DNA of 64,000 bases from Cunninghamella blakesleeana (GCA_017871115.1 JAFCIZ010000007.1:806001-870000); one strand, 5' to 3'. Positions 1 to 11,915 are shown, counted from the stretch's first letter. Notes: generated by a model not told the origin, from the sequence alone. Numbers and translations: made by a program.

Positions 1-120
1 AAATTCAGAATTCCTAGTAGAGTATAATTGATTTGTGGTGTAATTCTAATTAGCTATGTAACAATAATGAAATCCATGCAACGTGATACTTGATTTCTTG
101 ATTTTGTTAATTTTTATTCT

Positions 121-151
<31 letters not shown>

Positions 152-208
152 CGCAATAGCAATATTCAACTATATACTAATATACATGTATATGTATGTA
201 TGTATAGC

Positions 209-950
209 TCAAGAGCAAGTATGGTTAATCTTGGAAATAATACCATTTGGATTTGGGGTGGTCAAGCTCAATCAACTCAAAGCTATTCACCTAACGTACT
301 TTATTTATATGATTATCGTACCTCGCAATGGTTAAACCAGATCAGCAGTAATTGGGCAATGAGAATTCAACATACTGCTACTTTGGCTAGTAATAATGTT
401 ATTTATATTTTTGGTGGATCTTATAAAGTAAACGATAGCTCGTTTGCTTATGCTAATTTTAATCAAGTCATTGGGTTTAATACTCAGACGTTATCTTGGT
501 CGAATATCACTGCTGGTGGGAGTTTACCTAAAAGCCGCGTTTCCCATACAACTACACAAAGTAAATTAAATACAACATTATAAAAAAATAGTATATATTT
601 TGATATATTTTTTTTTTTAAAAAGTATTGTATCATGTTTTTTATTCATATTCTTTTATTTATATATATATTTTTTTTAAAGAAAACATACTTCCTGGTAA
701 AAATTTATTATTAATTTACGGTGGCGTTAATGCTTTTAAAGAACCTGGTAAATGATTATAATTGTAATTATATGAATTTACTTAGATTCGTGTTTATTTA
801 TTTATTTTACTTTTATGTAGATCTGTTGGCCGATAGTTTATGTTTTACATATGATTATGTTGAAAATAAGTTTATATCAGTTCAAATACCAAAAAATCCA
901 TTTAATTTAGTCAGCACTTTATACGGTCATTATGGTATACGCATATACAT

Positions 951-981
<31 letters not shown>

Positions 982-1020
982 GTATTGATAGTAACGTGTA
1001 GATTTTATATTAATATTTTA

Positions 1021-1059
<39 letters not shown>

Positions 1060-1725
1060 CATCTTTATCTACTTCTTTTGCCGATTCTTTTATAGTCTTT
1101 GCCTTTGGGTTGGTTGATGGCAAATTACCAGCATTCTCTTTAAGTGTATTAAACATCACTGACCTCTATAATCCCAGTTAGGTAATAGAACCTCTTCCAA
1201 TATATAACACTTCTTCTAATGAAACAGTTAATGGGGCAATTAATCATAATGGTGAAGGTTTAGGTACAAGTACAGTTGTGGCAATTACAGTACCTATTAT
1301 TTTAATCTTTTTGGTAAAAATAATATATGGTTATATATTAAAAATCAAGAAAAAATTAAATACGAAGAACTTGTATATATTATTTTTTCGATGTAGGGTT
1401 GTATAATTGGTATTTTTGCCTTTCAAAGGTATAAATTACAAAAAAAACCAAGACAGTAAATGATTTTGAATTAGAAGATCCTCGACATGTGCTTGATCGA
1501 AAAGATCAATTTGAATTTTCAGCTATTGAAAGTAAAAAAGAAGAAAAAAAAGGATTGAATGAGGTGGAGCGATGTAAGCCTTCTGAAACAAGCTCTATTA
1601 AACCAAATGAAGCAATTGTTACTAAATCAACGGAGTATATTGGTTCGTTTAACAATAATAATGTTTCTTTTACTACTATTACTGCCTCAACGGTTGCTCA
1701 TACATATTCTCCTACTAACAATTGA
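209..1725 (+). CDS. Kelch-repeat membrane protein, 5'-partial, possibly disrupted
   Basis: Exons read as 209-560, 682-747, 821-934, 1096-1313 and 1397-1725. The first three encode kelch blades, with recurrent hydrophobic-GG ends (IWIWGGQ, VIYIFGGS, LLLIYGGV) and YDYRTSQW or FNTQTLSW spacers. A hydrophobic segment (VVAITVPIILIFL then GCIIGIFAF) predicts one membrane span, followed by a charged, Ser/Thr-rich cytoplasmic tail. This resembles the galactose-oxidase/kelch surface proteins common in Mucoromycota; the ligand is unknown. The N-terminus is missing: position 208 follows an acceptor AG, so earlier exons lie upstream. Two lesions interrupt the frame: a TAG at 1179-1181, and a -1 shift at the A8 run near 1440, after which the tail continues in another frame to TGA at 1723. 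A 51-nt intron (1177 to about 1227) with a poor GTTAGG donor would remove the TAG but not the shift. It is either a decaying gene or an error-containing one. Confidence 0.6.
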
Positions 1726-3345
1726 CATATTTTTCGAAAAAAATGAATACGAAACGTAATTATTTTATTTTACTTTAGTTTTTATAAGTACACGTCTCTA
1801 TTTTATCTATATAATCTTTAATTGTATATGGCTAACATATTCTTTAGTTATATATATATATATATTTATATATTAATAAATAATTTTTAGATTTGCTTTA
1901 TTTTTTGCAAATACAAATAAACAAGGGAAGTAATATGGCGCATAGACAGCTTCCTAATTGGGATCATATTTTTGTTTTTAAAATAAAGCAGTTGCTTATT
2001 TTTATTTTCTTCAAAATAACTTTTTTTTTAAAAAGGCCAAAAAAAAGCAAATAGTGGTAGAAGCTTACAATAAATGGTATTTAGGTCCAAGTATTAACCT
2101 TTGAACAAATTTTTCAAAATAATAATTTCTCATTTTATTTTATTTTATTTTATATTAAATTAAAATAAGAAAATTTAGATTAGGAAATTAGCTATAGACT
2201 CTAATAATTCCCATAAATAAGTATATTATTTCATTTCTGGAATTAGGTAGAACTTATGATAAAAATAAATTCAAGACTATGTTTAAGTTTTTATGTATAC
2301 TTTGTATTATCAAAGTATTTTTCTTAATCCATTTTTTAGGTTGAGGTCGATTTTTTAAATATTTAAGTATTGTTCGAAAAAAAAAAAAATTCTATATAAT
2401 TAATTTATAAAGTACTTGAATTAAATTAAATTGTTCACTGCGGCCTATTCTTGTTACACGTATTCTGTTATGGAGCTTATATAAAAAAAGGTTTTACTGC
2501 GCAAGTTTTATAAAAAAGTTCATAGTATCAAATTTCCTTTTATATGATCTATGCTTTTTATAATTTGTGCGTAGTAAAATCCGAGAAAAGCATCTACAGC
2601 TGAAAAAATTATAATGGGTAGTGAATCAGAAGGCTAAAATATTGAAAAAAAATTCTAACAATAATTTATTATATGACACCTATATATATTATAAAATAGC
2701 GTATTATAAAATATTCATAAGAGACTGTTAGTTATAAGGTATTAAATGGTGTTATTTTTTATTATACATTCTTTAATAGAAGACATTTGAAGTTAGGGTA
2801 GAAGACTGCGTTTTTTTACTTTCTCTTCTTTAGCATCAAGCTCAATTTAACCCATAAAAATGGAGCTTTTATATAGTTAATCCTTGATAAATTTACAATG
2901 AAATGAAACACATATTCATATACTATTTACATTTGGGTATTTTATTACGAATTCAATCAGTTTAAAAATTAAGCTGTATAAAAAGGAATAGTCGGAAGTT
3001 AAAAATCGATAATATCCACATCTTAATTTACCAATACACTTTTTATAATTAATATGAAAAATTTTTACGTAAAACATATAATTATAATCTATATTGATCA
3101 TACATCGATATAAATGTTTTAGTGTGCATGTGAGCGAATGAGTGAGTAATAATAAAAGAAGTAATACTATAAAAATTAAAAACATATAAATATATATCTG
3201 TGTTTATACTTTTACAAAAAAGGAAATTGATTTCCATTTCTATTTAATATAAGAACAATGGTTTTTTTCCTTTTCACTTTTTACTTTCTTTATTTCTTCT
3301 TCTTCTTCTTTATTTTATTAAATAAAAAGAATAAAATAAACCAAT
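1726..3345. other. Intergenic region, 1.6 kb, no gene seen
   Basis: AT-rich spacer between the kelch gene and the CRIB-protein gene. It holds no conserved coding signal. It contains the 93-bp foldback listed at 2490-2582 and many A/T homopolymers. The last 100 bases before 3346 are a T/C-rich tract typical of core promoters in this window. Confidence 0.6.
2490..2582. repeat. Imperfect 93-bp inverted repeat (foldback)
   Basis: The left arm 2490-2530 (GGTTTTACTGCGCA...) is nearly the reverse complement of the right arm 2545-2582 (...TGCGTAGTAAAATCC), with a loop of about 14 nt. The arms differ by a few substitutions and 1-2 nt indels. It would form a long hairpin in DNA or RNA. It could be a degenerate MITE, a small-RNA precursor or a chance structure. 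Confidence 0.55.
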
Positions 3346-4032
3346 ATGGGAGCATCCGTATCCAAAGCAAAACAATTTCAATTTAAACCATTGTCAAGTA
3401 TTCGATTTGAAGAACCTCATCATAAGGTGACAGATTATCATCATCAACAGAAAGGTTCTATGAATAATGGACCAAATAACAATATAATAAAAAAAAAAAA
3501 GAAAAAGAATCAAAGAAAAAAAAATCATTATTATCAAGTAGGCAATGTATCGGTAAACAAATCCAAACCTAAATATAAAAAAGTAACCAAAAGTATTATT
3601 GGAAAACCAACCAATTTTAAACATACAAGACATATGGGAGTAGATGATATTATATCAGGACAAACAGATGTAAGTAAATAAATATATTTTATTTTATTAA
3701 AAATAATACTAAAAAATATTTTTTTTTTTAAAAAAAAGATGATGACATTATCCAATCAATTAAATGATATTACTAGTCATATCAATTCTATCGATTATCC
3801 ATTAAAATTATCTACTCCATCACCTTTACACCCACCACCACCACCACCTCCTCATAAATACATATCAGCTTCCGTAAAAAAAAGAGCTCAAGCATATCAT
3901 TCCTCTTCTCAAGTACCAGCTTCTTTTCGTCGTAGGCATCAAAGAAAAGCTGTTTCTCGTCATCATCCTAATTTAAAATTAGTAAATACTTTAATGATTG
4001 AAGTCCCATCGTTTCGTTCTATTACAACTTAA
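3346..4032 (+). CDS. Small N-myristoylated CRIB-domain protein (putative Cdc42/Rac effector)
   Basis: Two exons, 3346-3669 and 3739-4032, joined in phase 0 across a 69-nt intron, give 205 aa. The N-terminus MGASVSK fits an N-myristoylation signal (Gly2, Ser6). A Lys-rich stretch at residues 49-59 could add electrostatic membrane binding. Residues 85-98 (IGKPTNFKHTRHMG) match the CRIB consensus I-S-x-P-x(2-4)-F-x-H-x-x-H-x-G, with Gly in place of Ser. CRIB motifs bind GTP-loaded Cdc42/Rac. The second exon adds a proline run and a basic Arg/His-rich segment with no recognised fold. No kinase or other catalytic domain is present, so it would be a small adaptor at the plasma membrane, analogous to Gic proteins or animal SPEC/CDC42SE. 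Membrane targeting and GTPase binding are inferred from motifs only. Confidence 0.75.
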
Positions 4033-4481
4033 AAAAAAGAACTTGTATATACATATTTTTTTTTTTTTTAATCTTATCTTATATCTATATGTTATTATTT
4101 ACCTATTTTATTATTTAAGTTTGTGTGTATATTTTCTAATAATAAATATAATTTAATTCTTGACTTTTATACCTATCTATCTACCCATTATATAGATAAA
4201 AAAGAGTAATTCTCGGTAATGAGTTACTTTTGATCACGGTTCTATCTCAAATTTTAAATCAGTTATTATCTTTTTTTTTTTTTTTTTTTTTTTTTCACTC
4301 CTTGGTCGCAATCGGGCTATATTTTCTCCTTTTTTGATCAAAAAAGTATGCATGATTTTTTTTATATTTTAAAAAAAATTAAATAAATTTTTTATGTTCT
4401 TTTTTTTTTCTTTTTTCTTTTTTTTGGTTTTTTTAATTCTTATATTTTCTATCTTTCCACTTTATATATATAAAAAAATCG
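4033..4481. promoter_or_regulatory. Intergenic / 5' region of the bZIP gene
   Basis: A 449-bp spacer. After the 3' end of the CRIB gene it holds a T27-like tract (about 4270-4296), then pyrimidine-rich DNA up to the bZIP start. No specific operator can be assigned. Confidence 0.4.
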
Positions 4482-5570
4482 ATGTCAACCGCTACGTTTG
4501 TACAACAAAAGCCTATGGCTATATCTACCATTACTTCACCTGATCCTGTTTCAGCTTCATTGCTAGAACCTTCTTCATTAGCTTTACCATTCATACAGTC
4601 TAATTCTTCATCTCATAGAGACTCATCTTATTATATGACACCTCTTCATTCTCCACCTTATTCTACGTCACCTAAAAAATTGTATACTTATTATCCTACT
4701 ACCATACCTCTCCCCCCTACTCTTTGTAATAATAATAGTAATAATGATAATAATAAAACAAGAAGAAGAAGAAAACAAGCAGTTTTGGAAGAAGATGATG
4801 ATGATAAGGATGAAGAAGAAGAAGAAGAAGAGGAGGGATCTATTCACTATTCTGAAAGATCAACATCACCCAATCCATCCTTTTTAAGTTCAACTTTGAC
4901 CAATATGAACTCTAGTGATAGTAGTAATAGTAGCATTAGTAGCCAGGATAATAGCAATAGTAATAGCAATAGTAATAGTGATAACACTATAAGGCATACT
5001 ATGTCACCAAGCTCTTCTCCTTCAATAAATAATGTATCTCCACTTTCATTACAAGAAAGAAGACAGCGAAACAAAACAGCTTCTGCAAAATATCGAGCTA
5101 AAAAAAATCAACAACATCAAGATATGCGATGTATGATTAATAATTTAACAAAAGAAAATGATATGTTAATAAGGCAGTTGGATCAAGTGAAAATGGAAAA
5201 TCAACAACTAAAATCAATTTGTGATAAACTAAGAAGTAAAATGATGGCAGAAAAAATGTTGAAAAAATTATTACAACAACAGCAGCTACAACCTTACCCT
5301 ATGATGAGTCATAGTAATAGTAACAGTAAAAAAGATACCTCACATTTTTATCACTATCAAACGACAACATCAACATCGTCGTCAGCACCTAGAGATATAA
5401 AATTAAAAGAAAATAATCTAATGGATTTCATGAATGAACAAGAAGAAGATATTGATATTGATCTTATGGATGACAATAGTAGTAATAATAATAGCTCTTT
5501 TTTATTTGAAAGTCAATCTGTATATAACTCTCACCATCATCATCATCCTTGGACGCCTGAGCAAAAATAA
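4482..5570 (+). CDS. bZIP transcription factor, CYS3/Met4-like basic region
   Basis: A single exon encodes 362 aa. The bZIP lies at about residues 191-252. The basic region RRQRNKTASAKYRAKKNQQ has the N-x-x-x-A-S-A-x-Y/F-R-x-K-K pattern of the fungal CYS3/MetR/Zip1 group rather than the GCN4 or AP-1 pattern. Zipper positions L222, L229, V236, L243 and L250 keep heptad spacing. The rest is low complexity: Ser/Pro-rich N-terminus, an acidic run at about 101-118 that could activate transcription, Asn/Ser repeats and a His run near the C-terminus. Family members control sulfur-amino-acid genes or stress and cell-cycle responses; which applies here cannot be told. The ATG at 4482 follows a T-rich 5' region and has no upstream in-frame alternative. 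Confidence 0.85.
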   Translation: MSTATFVQQKPMAISTITSPDPVSASLLEPSSLALPFIQSNSSSHRDSSYYMTPLHSPPYSTSPKKLYTYYPTTIPLPPTLCNNNSNNDNNKTRRRRKQAVLEEDDDDKDEEEEEEEEGSIHYSERSTSPNPSFLSSTLTNMNSSDSSNSSISSQDNSNSNSNSNSDNTIRHTMSPSSSPSINNVSPLSLQERRQRNKTASAKYRAKKNQQHQDMRCMINNLTKENDMLIRQLDQVKMENQQLKSICDKLRSKMMAEKMLKKLLQQQQLQPYPMMSHSNSNSKKDTSHFYHYQTTTSTSSSAPRDIKLKENNLMDFMNEQEEDIDIDLMDDNSSNNNSSFLFESQSVYNSHHHHHPWTPEQK

Positions 5571-6687
5571 TTAAAAGAAATGAAATAATTGTATGACCAT
5601 TTATTATAGTTTCAGCTTCTTTTAATACCTCTTTTTATTTTTTAATTCATTTCTTTGTTATATAATATGTTCTTTTTTTATATCTTTTAATTTTTTCTAT
5701 ATATCAGTGTGCAGTGTTTGTTATTTTATTTTCTTTCCATTTTTACCATTTATGAAGTTATTTATCAGACAATCTTATATAATCATTTAAACTTTTTATA
5801 TAATTATACCTTTTCTTTTAATAATAATAAATTTGTACGTATTTGTGTTCTTTTTTTATATTTTTATATATATTATATTATAGTAAGGGGCTTTATAATT
5901 GGAGCGGTATACTTTTTTTTTTTAAAAATCGTAAAATAAAGACTATTTCTATCAATCACCAAGGTTAATATTTTTAATATGGCATCATTTTGTAATAATA
6001 CTTGAAATATATTGTTATTATTATAGTTATTTTCCAAGGAAAAAAAGATGTGTAGTATTATATTTAAAAAAAAATAATATTTTAAAAATAGTAGCAGTTT
6101 GATGTTTTTTTGTACTGGATTAATTTGATGAGTATTATTATGTTTGAAGAACTCTTTTTATAACGCCGATATAAAATATATCGACGTTATAAAAATGTAC
6201 TTTATCTCAAATCAGTTCATTTATAATTATATAGCCAACTTGTGGTTTAACGTCTAATATATATTTATACTAATAAATTGTGTATTAAAAACTCTTTAAA
6301 GTAATATATTTAATATTTTTATATTTAATATTTATTGTGAATTATAAATAAAGTATAAATATTTAATTTTAACTAATACTCTAATACTTATTATTGATTA
6401 AAAGATGAATAGTTTAATCATTAAAAGCTGGGATTTAAACGTGACAGCCTCAGTTTTTTTTTTTTTTTTTTTTTTTTCAAGCTTTTATAAAAAAGGTGTT
6501 TTTATTTTTCTTCTTTATATAATATTATATTCTTTTTTTAAATAAAGTAAATGTCAAATAATTAAAGTCCCCATAAAGTGGGCATATTTTATTTAAAAAT
6601 CAATAAATAAATATCTATTCATTAACTTTTATCCTTCTTTTTATTCTTCTTTTTTTTTTTTTTAATAATAATAATAAAAATAATAGA
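5571..6687. other. Intergenic region, 1.1 kb, no gene seen
   Basis: AT-rich spacer between the bZIP and mL49 genes. Its only distinctive element is the 41-bp near-perfect palindrome at 6155-6195. A T24 run (about 6455-6478) and pyrimidine-rich DNA precede the mL49 start. Confidence 0.55.
6155..6195. repeat. 41-bp near-perfect palindrome
   Basis: Arms 6155-6173 (TTTTTATAACGCCGATATA) and 6177-6195 are reverse complements except for one base (GCC versus GTC), separated by AAA. The central CG-containing part stands out from the surrounding A/T sequence. It may be a protein-binding site, a remnant transposon end or a hairpin in a 3' UTR. Confidence 0.7.
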
Positions 6688-7011
6688 ATGTTACGTTCCT
6701 TGACCCAGACTTTAAATAAGCGTTTTTATACCACTGCTTTGAATCAAGCAAACAATAAATCATATATCGTCTCAAGGACCTCAAACCATGGTCTTCCTGT
6801 TTATTCCGAAATTAAAAACGGTGGAACACAACAATTAACTATCATTCGACGTATTGAAGGTGATGTAGAAGCTTTAAAAAACGAAATTGCTACTTTATTT
6901 CCTGATGCTCCTAAAAATCATATTCGTATCAATCCTACCAACAACCATATTCTTATTAAAGGTCTTTATGTTAATGAAATCAAACAATGGTTAGCTAATA
7001 AAGGATTTTAA
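6688..7011 (+). CDS. IMG2: Mitochondrial large-subunit ribosomal protein mL49 (Img2 family)
   Basis: An intronless 107-aa protein. Residues 1-20 form an Arg/Ser/Thr-rich presequence without acidic residues, consistent with mitochondrial import. Residues 25-107 follow the Img2/mL49 pattern: Y-I-V-x-R-T near the start, LPVYSEIKNGGT, TIIRRIEGD, and the closing IKGLY...WLANKGF. mL49 is a structural protein of the mitochondrial 54S/39S subunit and is needed for mitochondrial genome maintenance in yeast. Length and the Gly-Phe C-terminus agree with the family. The gene is convergent with the gamma-adaptin gene, 332 bp away. Confidence 0.9.
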   Translation: MLRSLTQTLNKRFYTTALNQANNKSYIVSRTSNHGLPVYSEIKNGGTQQLTIIRRIEGDVEALKNEIATLFPDAPKNHIRINPTNNHILIKGLYVNEIKQWLANKGF

Positions 7012-7343
7012 AAAGAAAGTGATAAAGTGATCCTGTATTTTTTTATTCTTTTTATTCTTATTCTTTTTTTATGTATATATATTGCTTGTTATCCAATTTT
7101 AATTTATTCTTTCAGATATAATAATAAAAATCATTGATAAATAATAATAAGATTCATAGTGTATATATATATATATTTTATATTTTTTTATTGTTATCGT
7201 CTTTAATCATAGTATATATATATATATGTTTATATATATGTTTAGAAATATATGTTGGGTTAAATAATATTATTAAAGTAAAAATTTATAGTTTGTTTAT
7301 ATCACTACATTTCTTTTTTTTTTTTTCAAATGGATTTTTTTTT
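7012..7343. other. Convergent intergenic spacer
   Basis: 332 bp between the stop codons of mL49 (+) and gamma-adaptin (-). AT microsatellites and T runs only. Both 3' UTRs and poly(A) sites must lie here; no coding signal was seen. Confidence 0.5.
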
Positions 7344-10300
7344 CTAAGCAAAAGGTCCATATTCTACCATTTCATCTACTTTTTGCCCTGTATTAGAAAT
7401 TACATATGAAATACGTAATCTTAATTTTATAGTAGTCTAATTATTTGAAAATAAAAACAATAATAAAAAAGTAGCAAGAATTAATCATTTATTTGTAAAT
7501 ATTTATATTTATATTTATATATTTGATCGTTCCACTTCTAACTATACCTGTTGAGGATTATTAATACGCATCATTTGTTTTTCAGTTGTATAGGGGGCCA
7601 CAGATGAATTACTAGCTGAGGCCATTTGAAGACGTTGACTTTTCGGTACAGCAGCTTGGAATTGAATATTTGTGATCGTTCCTTGCGATCCATTGTTATT
7701 GAAAAGAACTTGAATATTGAGAATGGCTGGATTATTTTTATCAGGTGAAGGAACTAAATGAATCATAAATCCATTCTTTGAATAAACTTCATATCCAGGA
7801 ATATTTTGTTGTTGTGGAGGTGATGATACAGGTGATCCAGTAGAAAAGATATCATTATCATTATTACTACTGTTATTTATTTGCGTTAAGCTTGATGATA
7901 AATCAGCCATATTATTTAATCCAGTTGTATTTGTTGTACTAGTATCGCCTAATAAATCTAATAAAGAATTTCCTCCATTGTTAGTTGGATTAACTGCTGA
8001 TGATAATGAAGGTGATTGAGAGGGTTCTGTAGTTGGTGATCCACTAGAGCCAAATATATCTGCCAAAAGATCAACATTTTGTTTCGAGGAGGAAGGAGCT
8101 GAATTAGCAACGACAGGACTTTGTGCAGATGTTAATTCTGTTTCTTCAATCATAACGTTGCTATTATTACTTGACGCTGTTCCAACGCCCATGAGATCTA
8201 AAAGAAGCTATAGTAATAAATCAATATATATATATATATATATATATGTTAGTTGGTACTTATATATATAAATATATATATTCTGTATTTTAATTACATC
8301 TTGATCACTAGGACCGCCTTTAGAGGCTGCACGTTCAGAGACTATAAAAAAGTGAAATAGGTTGGTCAATATTTTTATACATGGCTTTCATATTATTGTT
8401 ATTATCATTATCATTATTATTGTTATAATTTTTAAAAAATATTTACCAGAGCTATTGTGGTCATTTCCACCAGTTTCAATAATAGTGCGACCTTCAGGTA
8501 CAGGCATACGTTCAAGTACAGCAGGACGAATAGCATCAAATGAGAAAAGATTAGTATATTCCACAGCACGTTGTTGGATTTCCACTTCTGTGCTAACTGT
8601 GTGATCAGTAAGAATTTCTTTAATTTTTGCTTGTACTGTATAATCAGATAAACGAGAAGAAAGTTTCATTAAAGCTGTTAAAACATATTCACGAGTGATT
8701 TGATTTGCATAAGGACCCAAGAGGATAGATTCTAATAATCCAACAATTAATTCATCGGATACCTATATTTACAAATATATTAAAAAATAAAGTGTGTATA
8801 CGTATATTTATATTTAAAATTAATGATTTACCTATTATGCATACTCTTATTATTGTCGTTTTTTTTTCTTACCTCCATTTGAGAATCTTCATCTTCAAAA
8901 TTGCCACCATCAACTAAAATATCACCATACTCCCCAATAACCCATACACCAGCTAAAACAAGTCCTTCCTATCAATTTAGAAATGTAAACACAAAGAAAA
9001 AATGAGTATAGTGCAACCAACTACTATTATTAATTTAATATTCAAGGAATAAGAAAGAATATTTACCTGTGATATATCACGTTTTAAAGAAGCATATAAT
9101 TTTTGCACTGTATATTGCTGCATATCGCCTGATTGAGCTACTAAACGAATAAAACCAGCAAGTACTTCTTCACGAACATAATTTCCAGCCAATTTCAACA
9201 TACGAAGCATAGTATCAATATGCCATCGTTTATTTGGTGCGAATCGTTCTGCAGCTAAAGAAATTTTGGTGGTCATACTTTGTTTAAATTCTGTATCTGC
9301 TACTTCCAAGAATGCAAGTAATTCTCTTGTTAATACACGTACATTTCCTTCATTGATGAGAGCGAAACTAAGTTCTAAAGCACGTCGACGAATAGATATA
9401 TCGCCATCCCGTAAACAGTCTAAAATGATATTTCGATGTCGTTGTACAGCTTGCGTTTCAATTCCAACAGTTTTGTTTAAAGTTTCTAATGCTACATATC
9501 TTTTTTTAAAAAAAATAAAAATAAAAATGAATAAATAGACGAATTCAGTTTCAAAATATAAAATAGTTATTCATTTAGTACTCTTTTAATATTCTCTCTT
9601 TTTCTTTCTTTAATACCTTATATTATTATCTCTATTACTCAAGAATTTTCCTAATATATTAACAGCCAATACTCGTAAACCGGCTTCACTTTGAATATCC
9701 AAAATAGCTAATACTGTTTCATATAAAATGGAGTTGCCTACATTTTTAGTACTTTCGGTATTGGTGGCAACTTGAGCAAGAATATCGTTCATGGCTTCAG
9801 ATGCTTCTTGGTCATTATGGGCAAGAATACGTAAAAGACGAAGAATCTTTACTTGTAAAAATGGATCAGTAACACCAGTAACATCATGTTCAGGGGAAAA
9901 TCCAGCACTAGCAAGGTTTTTTAAATGACGAACTAAAAGTGGCACAGCCTATATAGTGAAGATATTTTTAAAAAAAAAGAATAGAATCAATCAGATTAGT
10001 ATAGAATATACATGTAAACTTAAATATTTTAATTTGCTGATTATAGTATGAATGTATATATATATATATTACCTTTCTGAAAATTTCAATATTTTCAGGA
10101 TATTGTTGACACATTTCTGTAACCAAAGTGATACCTGTAATTAATACACCATGACTACGATCATTTAATAAAGATTTTGATCTTGATAAAAAGTTTTCGT
10201 GTAATTCGGGGACTCTTCGGATGATACGTAAAGCACAAAGAGCAGCCTATTTTTTTTTATTTTTTTTTAAAAAATAAGGCAATAAACGAACAAAATCAAA

Positions 10301-11143
10301 TAAAATAAATAAAGATGAATATAAATGATTATTCTTAACTTTTAATACTAATTCTAAAATTTTACACTTATATTTGATTATATTATTTACCTTTTTTCTA
10401 ATATAAGTATTGGAGCTTCCTAATAACTTTTCAACTTCTGCACATAAATCACGAGCCATTTCTGAAGAGGAGATATTTCCAAGTGTACAAAGAGCTAAAC
10501 CCACCACATACATATTATTATGGTTTAAATCGCTATATGTTTTTTTAAATGATAATAATAGTAATAATGGTATATATAGCATCAATTAGTAAATAGAATA
10601 AGAAATATCCATTTAATCATATTAATAGTAGTAAATATTTACTTTTTCAAACTATTTGTCACCAAGGTAAGTACTTCTGTTTTTTCATCAATCAAAAGCA
10701 TAATACCCAAATAACCAAGGCGTTTATCTGCATATTTTGGACTTGCTACTAATTTTAAACACTCCATTTGACCAAAGTGGGCAGGATAGCCAAGCATATG
10801 AATATATAATAACTTTGCTACATTTGCATGTCGTGTATCATTATTTTCATTTTTAAAAGCAGTTCTGATGTTTGCACTTTCTTTTTGGATGACAGCACGT
10901 TCTTCGGCAGCAGTTTTACAAGCACGTACAGCTTTTATAAGATCTGAATTGAAATAAAAGATATATATATATATATATGTATATATGTTTATATATATAA
11001 TTTATGTTTATTATTTAGCTATATAGCTTTTTTCCTTTCTTTATTCTTTTAGTTTTGACTCTCCATTTTTATTTTTTACCTTTGAGACGGTAAAGTGGAA
11101 GTTTAGCTAAAATTTGCTGAGAAATATTATTTATACTGTTCAT
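7344..11143 (-). CDS. APL4: AP-1 clathrin adaptor complex, gamma-adaptin subunit
   Basis: Eleven exons in gene order: 11080-11143, 10643-10943, 10391-10532, 10073-10246, 9617-9948, 9067-9499, 8873-8968, 8447-8762, 8298-8341, 7548-8207, 7344-7436. They total 2655 nt, 884 aa. Residues 1 to about 600 form the adaptin alpha-solenoid ([54 protein letters not shown]). A low-complexity hinge holds a clathrin-box-like LLDLL at about 716-720. Residues about 773-884 are the gamma-ear, whose last 30 residues come from the terminal exon ([13 protein letters not shown]). The protein is the large subunit of AP-1 at the trans-Golgi and endosomes; it binds clathrin through the hinge and accessory proteins through the ear. 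All domains are intact. Start: the first exon encodes the conserved [16 protein letters not shown] segment. Confidence 0.95.
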
Positions 11144-11915
11144 GGTGTGAACAAATAGCGAGATTAATTATAATAGATGAATTATAATATAATTAAGGAT
11201 TCTATTATTTTAGATGCCAACCAAGAAAATAATAAAATGTATGAAATAAAATAAGAAATAGCAAAGACTAATTAAAAAGTCTGATGAAGAAAGGGAAGAG
11301 AGGAAAAAAATAAAGAGGAAGAACGAAACTTTTAAAAAAAAGAAATGGCGGGGCTTAAAAATTAAAATTTAGATTTTTTTATTAAAAAAATAAAAATAAG
11401 GATGCCTAAATTTAAAATTGCCCAGTGATCCATCAATACGTTCCAGGGAAACTTGCCTTTCAACAATAAGCAAATGTTGGACTTTAATCACTTTTTTTTT
11501 TTTTTAAATATATTTATTGACAAAAGTTGTAACTGTATACACGATTATTTTTATATTTTTCTTTATAATTTATTTATTTTTATACAAAGCAACCTTACCT
11601 TGATAATTTAATTAACTTATATAAACCATTATCTATTTTTTAAGTGTTTTTTTACCATCATATTTCTTTTTTTTATAATTTTGTTTTTTAATTGTAGGTG
11701 CTTCATTTTTATTTTATTTTACAAAGTATATCAAAGATCTTGGAAAAAAAAACGGTAAATAGTCATTTTGTTTTTTATATTATATAGATAGAAATATTTA
11801 TATTTTTAAGTGATTTGAATTTGAATTATATCATATGATCTACTGCTAAAAATCTATAGTTTTTATTTCCTCTTTGCATAAATAATACTAATAATACTAC
11901 ATGTATATGCTTGGC
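11144..11915. other. Intergenic region upstream of gamma-adaptin
   Basis: 772 bp between the gamma-adaptin start and the thioesterase stop (both -). It includes a GC-flanked TTAAAAATTAAAATT element at about 11355-11370, 210 bp upstream of the start, and another TTTAAAATT at about 11411. Similar elements precede several other genes in the window. No gene was seen. Confidence 0.45.

Noticed and set aside
2916..3185. Minus-strand 89-codon open frame with a hydrophobic start
   Set aside because: Composition follows the AT-rich spacer (Leu/Ile/Tyr/Phe), no family resemblance, no splice or neighbour support.
5709..5939. 76-codon open frame after the bZIP gene
   Set aside because: Phe/Tyr/Ile-rich translation of T-rich spacer; no homologue recognised.
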